64,000 nt of DNA from Deuterostichococcus epilithicus. Taxonomy: Eukaryota > Chlorophyta > Trebouxiophyceae > Prasiolales > Stichococcaceae. Both the position numbers and the translations under genes were made by a program. Positions 43,315 to 54,600 of this stretch are shown piece by piece. Numbering within the stretch: position 1 is the stretch's first letter; each line of letters begins with the position of its first letter. The stretch covers positions 558,001 to 622,000 of the forward strand of contig JAVTLE010000017.1 in the NCBI GenBank assembly GCA_033439295.1. Direction: 5' to 3'. The notes under the pieces are model-generated. The model ran no database searches and was not told where the DNA came from. It saw only the letters and a program-made list of their open reading frames with translations.

Positions 43315-46300
43315 CAGGCATAGAACTTGTAGCCTTGCGCCTGCAATGCACGTGAACGAGGCATGTGGTGCCGAATACCGACTCCGCCGCACAGGACATG
43401 TTGACGCACATCGATGCCCACTGGCAAGCGCTGACAGTCCGCCAACTGGTGACTTCCCGCACTGAGTTTTTTCCTGCAAGCAGCCCCATTCGAACCAGCT
43501 GCAAACCCAACAAACGCTGGGTACTCGAACTGACGCAATGGCTCCACCTTGACGATGATGGAGCGCAGGCCGCCGATTGAGCCGAACACTGTTGTCACCG
43601 CGCCGTAGATGATGCACACCCAGCAGGCGGCCCAGTGCCAGCCATACCTCCGCGGCTCCTTGAGGATGAGCCACATGATGGACGGCAGCGCAAATGTCGT
43701 CGGCCCGAAGGCTATGGCCCTGTGGAGCAGCAGGTGGCACTTGACTTCGCTGAACGTTGAGGCGCATTGAACTGCAGGAAGGCTGTCAGTTCTGATAGCA
43801 ACTGATGACGCCATCGACAGCCGGCGCCTGCAGATACAGCAGTAGTGCATCCAGTGTGCAGCACATGCGTAGCCGGCGCAGCTTATGCGCTGCGTACCCG
43901 ATGAACCCCATGAGGTCGCTGAAGAATGGGAGGCTGATGGCCACGAATGCTGCGAGGTCGAAAAGCAACACACGACTCAAATCTTCGATCCTGCAGTCCT
44001 TCAAGCACTGTGCACGGCACTGGCACACATGCATTGCACGCAGGCATGCCCAGGGGGCGCCCCGCAGGCATGCGCACCTGTAAACACACAGTAAATGGAG
44101 CGGTACACAATGCGCGCCGGCAGGTTGTTTCGGATGCCATGCCGCACCATAACCGTCTCGATCATGTCTGCAGACACAGTGAAAAGTTTCTTCGGCTGCT
44201 GCTGCGCATGCGGCGGGGGACAATTCCGAGGTCATGCTGTGCACTTCACCATGAAAAGCAGCGGCCAGGGGACAGCCACGCAACAAGACAGATGCCAAAT
44301 TGTGCAGTCCCTGGTCCAACGACTCACCATAGATCTGCACAGACCATCAGCTCTATCAGCTCTCGCAGGCTGCTGGCAAGCATCAAGCGATATGGCAGGG
44401 TGTGTGGTGCAGGCCATGCAGTCGAACTACATATAGCACGTATGTGTGCAGGTTGCAACGGAGTGCAGCACGATCTGTCCGAAGACAAAAGGACACTAAA
44501 AAGAACTCACCGGCATCGAGTACACCTGGTATGACCCGGTCACGTGGATCAGCACCATCATCGCCGCCAGCGCAATCACGCCTCGAGGGTGGTCCAATGA
44601 AAACAGGATGTTCTCGTTGACGGTCTGCCCAAACGCCCAGTAGCCTGCAGAGGCCACGGCATAGCCGATCAAGTGTTGGGCAATGTTGACAACATGGTGC
44701 GTGCGTCTGCAGACGGGCACCGCCATGTGAGTGTGCAGCAGGCTGGCAAGACCCCCGCAGCCTGCAGGCGTAACAGGAGGACTTGCAGCCGTTGTACATG
44801 TTCCGTGCCGGGCTGTCAGCAGCCGCCTGCTCAGGTGTCAGTTCCGGCCTGTTGCAGAGCTCATGCATCAGCAGTACGCACCGGCGCAGCTGGCTGGCCA
44901 ACACAGGCAGCCGTTGCAGCTCGTGGTCACACCACGAGCTGACCGGGGCCTGCCACACGGGTTTGTTCAATCGTTCATGTCAGCTGTGCCAGCCTGGCAG
45001 TGCGGCTCGCGTGGTGCCTCGGCCGCAGGCAGGCCAAGATCCAAGCCCTGAGCCCTGCTGGGCCCTTTGTGCACAGAGGAGCTGCCAGGAAGGATGCCAG
45101 ACCTGAGAAGGCGACGCCGGCGTAGCACCAGCTCACGATGGCGTAGGCCAGGTACACGCCCCGCATGTAGGGCTTCAGCGTCGGCGGCGGGCTGGGCAGC
45201 GTGGCCTGTAAGCAAAGTAGCTGTTTTACTGATCTTGGACATGAAGTCGCCGCAGAATCACGACACATGGAGAGCAGAAACCCAATACCTCGGCTGACAT
45301 CCCTCACCCCGACCGCAGACATAAGATTACGGTGTCCGGGCAGGGTTTTGTGCGCCGCCGCATGCCCAGGACCGCCCAGGACCGCAGTTGGACATCCACC
45401 TGAGATACTAGCAGACCCCACCTGGATTTCGAGCACCACATTGTGGCCGCCGTAAGCAAATGCTATCGTGCCTGCAAGCCATGAAAGCCAGCGGTTCGGC
45501 ATCTGATGAGCATCCTCGACAGCGTACTCTGATTGCACGCCGCCCATGCCTCGAGCAGAGTGCGTCACATCACGAGCAAAAAACGCCTGAGCAGGGACCA
45601 GTTTAGCGGCTGAATCTGGTTCACACACATGCTGCCCTTCCATGCAGTGCCGTGCAGAGCCACATCGTTGCGTCCCGACTGCAGTGCAAAGGCGGAGCTG
45701 AGCCCAGAAGAGCATTTCAAAACATTGAACAGCTGTAGGTGCGCAGGAAAGCAGCCGCACCAAAAGCTGTCACGGCACCGAGGATGCCGTCTGCCAGGCT
45801 GTAGCCGTTAGGGTAAGGGTTTAGGATTTGGAGTTTAGCCGCACCAAAAGCCGTCATGGCGCCGAAGATGCCGTCTGCCAGGCTGTAGCCGTTCAGGTTA
45901 TACTCCACGCCTGGCTGCCTGCCATTTGCGATCGTAACGCCCACCTGCACGGTGCACAAGCGGATTTGAGTTTTAAGGGTTTGAGGTGGCATGAAGCAGG
46001 CCTCTGCCCTGCTGCATGGAGCACCTCCTTGGCAGCAGTGAAGCGGCAGCTTGCTTGACTGGACGAAGAAGCAGCAAAAGGATACCAAGTTGCAAGGCTT
46101 GTGTGGGGTTGAACGTGTTGGACAACAAAGGCCTGGCGTAGTAAGCTTGAAAAGACAGCCCTCATTAGGAATGTGTACGTTTGATCTGCTACAGTGCACT
46201 TGATTGGATATAAACCTGGCATGTGAAGTAAGCTGAACCCACCGCGATAGTCGAGTAGCCCAGCGACATGACCGCCGCGCCAAATGAGATGACCTTCAGC

Positions 46301-47905
46301 TGGTTGAAGTTGGGTATCTGCGTGCGAGGCACAGCTCCAGCTCACATTTGGTCGGACTCATGTTCTGCACGGTAGGGCATCTGTGGACGGCCGCAGTTGA
46401 GGCCGCAGCCTGTGCGTTCCATGCCAGTTAGAGCCGCGGCCGCTGCCGAAGCAGTCACAGATGCGGTGCAAGCGCGCTGCCGCGCCGCCGCGGGACGGCG
46501 ACCATCGGCGAACACCCGACCACCAGTATTCGGCGCTGGCACTACACGCGCGCCCGCTGTGATCGATCCCATGGCCTGCCCAAGGCTCGTGCAAGAAGAA
46601 CAGTGCAGGGAGCGGATTTGGCAGGCTCGGGAAAGGTTGTAACACAAGGAGCAAGATCACCTGGCTGAGGAACAGCTGCAGGCCGAAAAAGACCAGGATC
46701 CAGGCGGACAGGCCGAAGGGCGTCGCCTCGTTGTTGCCATACAGCTGCCACACACGCAGCATGCTGCTGCCGCCCGTGATCATGTACACTATCCCCAGGC
46801 CCGTCATGACGATGACCTGCAGTACAACGGCACAGTTGAGGTGACTGCGAGTTGCTGCAAAGCTACAGACAGGGTGTTGGGGAACAGCGACGATGACATC
46901 TGCTGCCTGTCAGGGTGCTGACAAAAAGACCCTACCGACCTGAAATGGGACAACCAGCCACATGCCGAGCTTTGGGCCTGCGGCAGCGCACAGCCCGCCC
47001 TCAGGCCTCTTCCTGCTCGGCGCAATCTTGTTGCGGGAAATTTTCAGTGACATGGCCAAGGGTCGCATGCGGTGTCTGGCAGGCTTGCCCGGCAGGCAGC
47101 CCGGGCATGCTGCCGGTGACCAGCGCGCGGAAAGCTGCGCAGGACCTCACCGAAGGTGTACTGGCCCAGCTCGTGGTACCGGTTGAAGCGTAGTCCGTCC
47201 ATCTCATGCATCGCGCACAGCTGCAGCAGCAGCGGCGGTGCCGGAAGCACACACACACCTCTCAGTTCCAGCCCAATTTGACTATGCCCAGCCTTGCTGG
47301 CGGTGCAGGATTCAGTGCCAGTGTGCACGACACAGCAGTCTGCTCAAGCCAGAAAGGCCAAGAAATGCAGCAGGCAGAGGCCCAAACCTGCCACAGGGTG
47401 TACAGTGAAGTCGTCCATGACAGCACCAGCACGATGACGCCGCCGGGCCAGGTCAGGTAGGCCATGGCATACGGCAGTCCCAGCACGCCGGCGCCCACGA
47501 TGGCCGTGACGTTGTGCACTGCCGCGGTGTGCCACCTGCCGGTGCGCTCCGCGGTGCCTGCGGCGCAGCCGCATCACATGGGCGAAAACCAGAATCAGCG
47601 TGTACGAGGGCAGCATCGTGCTGCATCAGAGCGGCACGGTGATGGAACTCGATGCACCGATCGCACACGCAGTCGCTCGTGCGACCGCTAGAACGGTATG
47701 ACACACAGCCACTGCAGGGATGACACGCAGGCGCGGCCAGACCTGGAAGGTCATACTCCTTGTCAAGCTCGTTGTTCGCTGCGATGACCGCATGATGTTC
47801 GCTACCGAAGGCGTCACGGCCCGACATGCTACTCCTGCCGTTCCCATTCTCGTTCATGGCCTGTGCCTCCAGATCGGCGTCATGCCGGCTCTCCCAGCCT
47901 TTCAT
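43314..47905 (-). CDS. Amino-acid permease (LHT-like, AAAP family)
   Basis: Proton-coupled amino-acid transporter of the plasma membrane. The 14 exons I infer are 47905-47743, 47557-47388, 47220-47151, 46977-46940, 46816-46661, 46317-46243, 45944-45845, 45471-45422, 45205-45103, 44644-44511, 44195-44078, 43949-43898, 43719-43548 and 43340-43314. Phases close to 475 aa. An acidic cytosolic N-terminus precedes TM1 (AVHNVTAIVGAGVLGLPYAM). Lysine/histidine-transporter signatures follow: LGQYTFG, GPKLGMWLVVPFQ, GTIAFAYGGHNVVLEIQATL, GYWAFGQTVNENILFSL, SLPFFSDLMGFIG, AIAFGPTTFALPSIMW and the family-typical end YKFYA. The start of the 44195 exon (PKKLFTVSADMIETVMV) lacks the usual VFDMIE join, so its boundary may shift. 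A degenerate copy of exon 7 lies at 45725-45805. Confidence 0.9.
45725..45838 (-). repeat. Degenerate copy of permease exon 7 with telomere-like tract
   Basis: The minus strand reads NGYSLADGILGAVTAFGAAA against NGYSLADGIFGAMTAFGAAK at the end of exon 7 (45944-45845). The bases between the two copies include GTTAGGGTAAGGGTTTAGGA (45807-45826), similar to green-algal telomere repeats. Confidence 0.85.
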
Positions 47906-48686
47906 GAGGCCTGCGGAATTGCCCTAGTGTTCAATTCACTTTATCTTTCCCGGACAGCCGGCGAAACACGGCCATTACGCCAGCTGCACCTCTGTGCCAG
48001 GTCAGATGACAAGCTCAGGTATCACAAGAGCTGGATAACGGCAGACTATACTGCGCAACGAGACAAGACCCAACAACAGAATGAGTGAGAGCGCTGGCTT
48101 TGCGCAGGTCTGGCCATCCGGACAATCAAGTCATGCACGTTAGTCTTTACCCGACACGGATTGTCACGCTGACTCATCACCTAGTGTTACAGCACACCTT
48201 CACGACCTCCCTGACTCTGAGACGCTCCCCAGTGCTCGCAAGCATGAATTCCCGTTTGTGCACCTCCAGTGCCAGTGCGGCAGCGTCCTGACCCCTCAAA
48301 CCTGACCCAATCAAATTGCAGTGTGCGCGGCAATGCGCCGGTCTCACACATCAGCTTGGAACCGAACAGACAGCATGCAAAGCATTGCTGAAATCTAGAT
48401 GTGCTGCGCAGAAAAGGAGACGTTCGTCCCCCGGTCAGTGCAAGTTTCCACTCCCCCACACGGTGCAAGATCCGGGTCAGCAGCGCTGGCGCTCGCCAAC
48501 GCAGGGGCAAGTTGCGTCGTGTCCCCGCGTTGCCCTCACAAAGGCTCCCGGTCGCGCTCCAAGGGCTCCATCGGATCAGTACCGCGACCCGTCCGAGCGG
48601 TGGTCCTCGCGACGACCGCACAGAATGCTGAACCCAAATGATACGTGTGTCGCCGACGCCAATCCGGCGGCTTGCCCGGAGCATCG
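47906..48686. other. Intergenic; no supported gene
   Basis: The 5' flank of the permease and the 3' flank of the adenylate-kinase-like gene. TTACA at 48187-48191 gives TGTAA on the minus strand, a candidate polyadenylation signal for the latter. No gene seen. Confidence 0.4.
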
Positions 48687-51600
48687 TCAACGGCGCGCCG
48701 GCCGATCGTAGGCATCTGCAGCGGGCGCCGCTGTCGGCGCCGCCAGGCTGCCGCTGTCACCAGTGTTTTGGGGGTGCTCAACCACCAGCCCATCCGCCAG
48801 CACCACCTGCTGCGGCGCTGCAGCCGCCGCCGCTGCCGCCTGCTGCAGGATCGCCATCGGCCCGGACGCCGCCACATGGTCGGCCTCCACTGACAGGTGG
48901 CTGCGCCCAACAACCAAGCCTTCTGAACACATCAGCTGTTTCAAACGGGCAGGTTCAATGAGCTCCGCAGTAGCGGCGGCAGAAGTCGCTCCAGTGGGCG
49001 GGCTTGCCGGCTGGCATCCATGCAGAGTCGCTGCCGCAGTCCGCTGCAGATGCTGTGCAGCCACCAAGGCAAGCTTGCGTCACTGCAAATTTTTGTGGCG
49101 CTAAGAGAAACGAATCGCACTCGGGTGCACCCGGGCACCCACCCTGAACCAGAAGCACACCCAGCAGGCTGCTCATGACGCCGGTGCCATGCATGAAGGT
49201 TATTAAGAATTTAAATAACCAATTTACAAGCCGGTGCCCGTCACTGCAGAGTTGGATCGCCGCAGAGAAGGTTGAGAGGCTGCTGGGTATGCAAGTCATC
49301 TTCCGGAACTGCCCAGGCCTGTTGCAAGGCTGCGCCTACAACCGCCGCCATATCAAGAGTCCAGCGCGGAGTGACCGATCTGCACGTTAATCTCGGCGGA
49401 ATACCACTCCCTCATCAAACCATTGCACGAGAGGCGATGGGCGTGAGACTCCAGTACGAGATTCAGTGCGTCAGTCTAGGCGAGGGCGATCGGTTTGCAG
49501 GGGCAACACATGCATGGAGGACGGCCTCACCTAGGCAGGAAGGTGTGGCCAATCGCGGCATCCTCCGGCGCAGTGGGCGCCGCGGCGCCTGCGGTTGCTT
49601 CCCTCACCCCCTGCTTCTCGAACGTGATCCTGCGGCAGAATTGGGCACAGCGCTCAGATGCCGCGCACCCAGCTTCCCGACCTGCAGTGCCTGGCGACGA
49701 GCGGGCAAAGCAGCCGCGAGCGCCTGCAGCCGCCGTCGCCAGGGCATGGATGGTGTTCACAGTGGGACAACTTCGAGCCATTGCTGCACGACAGAAACGT
49801 TGCACCTGGCCCTGTGTGGTTCCAGTCGGCCTGGCTGGCGATAGCCCAGGTCTCGGGGTCCCCGTGCATCGCCACACCCGGAAATGTCAGGTTTTGGGGT
49901 TATGACGCGTCATCAAACTGATGTGTATGTGTCACCTGAACTTGTGGATGAAGTCGGTGTGGTTGATGATGGCCCACGTGTCGGGGTCCACCCGCGCGGG
50001 GACGATGCGCTCATTGACGATGTGGGAGCCGCTGAAGCCGCGGTCGCTCAGCACGTCCAGAAGCATGTCCGGCGCCATGGGGTTGTCGATGAAAACCTGT
50101 GCAGCGAGAGAAAGAATTGGCTATGAACACCTGAGCAGCGGTGAATCAGCGGGCTTTGTGAGGACGGCAGCTCTACTCCATCAAGAGGTGATGCATTCGA
50201 CAGCATGCTGGGCGACGCCGGGTGCTTTGTGGACCCCTGCGCGGGTGTCGCAACACCATGTTGTCCGCTGAACTGTTTTGCACCTGACCCTCGTCTGCGG
50301 CAAGGTCGGGCTGCGCAATCGACTGCATGAGCGTCTGCGAGCGACAGTTGAGCGAAAGCCCAAGCCCTAAGCAGCAGTGTCATACACCATAGATCCAAAC
50401 GAATGCAGTCAGCATACGAATGGGTCGCACCTCGTCCTGCGTTTTGAACTCGGCGTGGCCCGCCAGCGAGCACTTGCGTAGCAGCGGCACCACCTGGGGG
50501 CAACCAGCAAGGGGCTCAGGCAACAGGAGTCGAGGACTGCTGCGCGATGGTCCAGGCCGCCGGCGCTGCAGCAGGTGTGCCCAACCCAGGCCCCACTTGC
50601 CGATCTCGGGTATCGCCCGCGGTCCATGGACCTTCTGTAGAAGTGTCCGAGGCCGGAGGTGCCGAGTCTAGGCTCCCAGGGGGGCAGTGCCAGGGGAGCG
50701 GCTGCGGTGCGGAAGAGTATGCAGCCCTCCGCGGTTTCGAGCGCCTGCGGATGGCATTTCCTACATTATGCGCCGCGGCCCTCACCTGCCCGTCGAGGAT
50801 GGCGAGCACGCGGCGGAAGACTGGCGCATTCTTCTTACTCATGTAGGAGTCCAGGCGGTGCACCAGCTGCTGCCGCGCCGCGCGCACCAGGTCTCGAGCC
50901 AGCGGCAGGTGCCTGCAGCGTTGCGGCGTCAAGAGGGGTTGGTTTGCCTGCAAGACTGCTCGGCTGTGAAGGGCAATGCCTTCTTGACCAGCAGCTGCCG
51001 CAGAGCAGCGCACGCGAGGTCCCGCACCAGCGGCAGGTGCCTGCAGAGGAACAAAGGCGATGAGCGAGGTTGCGTCGTCATGCAGGACGGTTGCTCGTTC
51101 CTAGCCATCTCTTCTTGCTGACAGGGTGTGAGAACAGAGTTTCCTCTCATAGCTGCGTGCGGCACCTGCTGCTAGCGAAGTTGTGACAGCGTTTCCTGTC
51201 ATCCACCTCACTCTCCAGTCACCCTTCCATTCATGCACGACCTTCAAAACTATCCTGGGTGCCTGAGAAGGTGTTCTGATGGCAGCGAAGGCGTGTTTGT
51301 CCGTGTCCACAACGACTGGCGCTGGAGAAGTTGCAAGCGCCTGGTGTTACCGAGAAGGGATTGTCGTATGCAACATTCCTAGCACACCTGATCGCGGCGT
51401 AGGTGTGCTCGTCCAGGTCCATGCTCGACTGGTAGCGCAGCTCCCGCTGGATCTGGCGGCGGCAGTCGTCCAGCGGCCCCATGGCGTCGATCAGGCTGAA
51501 GGGAAAGTGCTGCGGGGGCATGCAAGGACAGATTGCCGTCTTGCTAGAAGGTTGGGGGTCGTGAGAGGTCGAAAGTCAACCTCATTCAGGGTAGCGACAT

Positions 51601-54600
51601 TGGAGGTTCCCTGCGACGGAGCTGGCAAAGAGGCATCTCCGCTGCGGCCCGGGAATGATTGACATCGGCGTGCTTTCTGTGGGCAGACAGCTGTGCCAGC
51701 TTGCGGCAGGCATAGCAGGCAGACATGCACTCTGCGAGGTGAGGTCAAGCACCCGGCACCTGAGCAGGGCACCACTTCATGCAAAGCAGATTCCAGCAGT
51801 TTCATTATCGTTAATTTGAGCATTTCACCTGCTTGAGGCGCAGCAGCGTGCCGTAGTGCTCCCTGCAGGCACAACACCGCAGAGACAATTAGATTCTATT
51901 CTCAAACGTTTCGTTTTTCCAGCTCACCAGTGCTAAATGGGGGGCCGTCGAGCCCTGCGCACGCAGCACAGCAGGAATTTCTAATGTCAGAGGCAGCGGC
52001 TCTGCGCGTCATCTCCCAGTCGCCTGGCGGTCTGGGCATATGGAGCGGCGCGTAATCGGCGGCACCGTGCTCGGCCGTCGAGCAGCAGTAGTGTTGGCTA
52101 TCATTTGAACATGTCACAGCGCTCGGCCGGCACTTGGCCTCGTCAATGCAATTTCCCAACCAAACATGCATCCTCATTTGAGTGCAGTGCGGCGCCCCGG
52201 AGCACGTTCAGGATCTTGTTGTAGCTGAGCATTCACAGACTCACTTGAACACGGTGTAGCGCCCCCGGCACTTGGCCTCATCCACGTCCGTCGTGCGCAG
52301 CTCCCGCAGGTTGTCGCCCGTGCCCGCGTCCCTCGCGCGCCTGCAGACCATGTATACCCAATATTGTGGGTAGATCGGTCATGGTCAAGATGGCTTTGAT
52401 GAGGCGGCGGGCGGCACACCGCTGCGCAACTCACGCAGATCGTCGCCGCGTCCACATTGCGCCTGCAAGATGGTGGAAGATTTAGTGGATCTGAATACAT
52501 CCGAGAGGCACTGCTGGTGACATGAGAAGCTTTTGCAGGGCATGCTCCGCGCCCGCGACACTCCGCGCCACGGGTCAGTACTGTAGCTCTATCTCCTGTG
52601 TAACTATTGGGAACCCTGCATGGTATGCGCCTGGCCCGTCCTTGGCTGGGCAGCTGGCACAGGGCACTTCGGCATTGGCAGGAGCTCGCTGCCGGCGAGT
52701 GGCAGCACGATGGGAAACAAGCCGCCAACCGCCCGCAGTGGACCTGGCGGCACAACGCACGCCTTGCGACGACGATGCGGCATAAACACCGGAAGGCTGC
52801 AGAGACGTGTGACGCTCGAGCGCGCGAACACACTGGACATCGTGAACACATTGGACATCGTGATTCGACATCGCGATGAGCAGCCTGACGGCCACTGCAG
52901 GATTTGAAGAGGTTCCACACCCTGAGTGCTCTGGGGACTCACGTGTTGTGCAGCGCGGCAACCCGGGCGCGCGCCATCTGCCGCCGCACACTCTCCTCCT
53001 GGTCCACATACAGCACCACCACCTGCACACATCACAGGTTTTAGGGTTAAGAGTTTACCACTACAGTGTCGGGTCAGGCACCGGTAACCCCGAAGCCCCT
53101 GCTGCGAGGGACTCGGCGCCTGCCGCCGCCGCAGACTCTCCCTCCCAGTCCACCAAGCGCCACCATCTGCACCGGCGACAAGCGGCCTGGCGCCAGCACG
53201 GGCATGTGTGTCCAAGAAGGGAGGCATCCGAGGGCGCCTGAGCGTCCACCGGGCAGGAGCGTCCACGAGGCAGGAAGCAAGGGCAGTAGCGGAATTCGCC
53301 GCAGGGGAGCACGCGCCTTGAAGGAGGGGCGCGGGAAACGCGGCTCCTGCGGCGAGCCCGCATGGCGCAGGTGCAGCTCCAGCAGCTTGTCGTGCAGCAG
53401 CTTCAGGAAGTCCACCTGCACCGAGGTCAGAGGGTGCCGAGTGGCTTGGAGAGAGAGCACAGCCGGTGAGCTTGTGAGCTCGGCAGACGGGGTTCAGCCA
53501 CCGGCGCAGCAACGGCCTGGACATGGGCGAGCCAGGCAGCCCCAGTCAGCCTGCGTGTATGGCAGGTCCGCGCCGCTCCCCGCATTCGCCCAGCATTGTG
53601 TTTCGACTCGGATCGTGTCTAGGATGGGGACAGAGCAGCCGCAGGAGGCGCGGTCGTCATCAACGGTGGCCCCTTGCACCTTGCCAAACCTGGGGCCGAG
53701 CCCGTCGTGGGAATTATTGTGGCTGGAACCACGGTCGAAACGCACGCATGAATTACTTGAACGAAATCGTTACCATTGCATACATGTAATGAACACAATA
53801 TGCCAAAGCAGCACCTGCAGCGCGGTGCGGGGGAAGCCGTCGATGAGCACGCCTGAGCCGTCTGCGTGTGCGGGGTCGAAGATGTTGTTCAGCAGCGCGT
53901 CGCCGACCATGGTGTCGGGCACCAGCTCCCCCCGGTCCTTGATGGCCTTGATCTCGTCGCTGCTGTCCAGCAGCGAAGACCTGCAGGCCATGCGGGTCAG
54001 AACGATACAACCATCTGTATTTATGTGAATCATAACAGATGCGGTGCTTGATGGCCTCATTCTCGTCGCTGCTGTCCAGCAGCGAGGACCTGCAAAGCCA
54101 TGCAGGCCAGAACGAGAGGTTCAGAGCCGCATATGATTTGGTGATAATATGTCATGATAACAATAACAAACAAAACACATGGCCACTCGGTGGTGTCCAG
54201 CACTACCTCGCCCCCCGCTTGTGACGGCTTTCATCACAATGCAGCTGTCCTTGGCTCAGCCAGGCGTCCGTAGGGGTCCACATTTCCACACAATTCTGCA
54301 TCCCCACCGCTTCCGTATGTGCCGGGCCAGGTGGCTGGAGCCGGCATGCTGGAGGCATGCAGGCCATGCCGCAAGGTGAGCCGCTGCGAGTCTGTTTGTC
54401 AGATCATGGGCACCGCACGCAACGGCCGCGAGGCCTCCGGGCAATGCCGGCGTGCAGCGGCATGCACCCGCAGAGGCGCACCCGGTCCAGGAGAAGAGGT
54501 GTGGATGGGAAATGCCGCTCACATGGTGATGACGCGCAAGATGTTGTTTGGAGACTGGAAGGTTTTTAAATGCTGAATGGAGTTTTGGATGGGATCGTAG

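Noticed and set aside
50516-51013. 165-codon minus-strand frame overlapping AK-like exon 11
   Set aside because: Only the part from 50912 to 50786 matches the family. The remainder is intron read-through.
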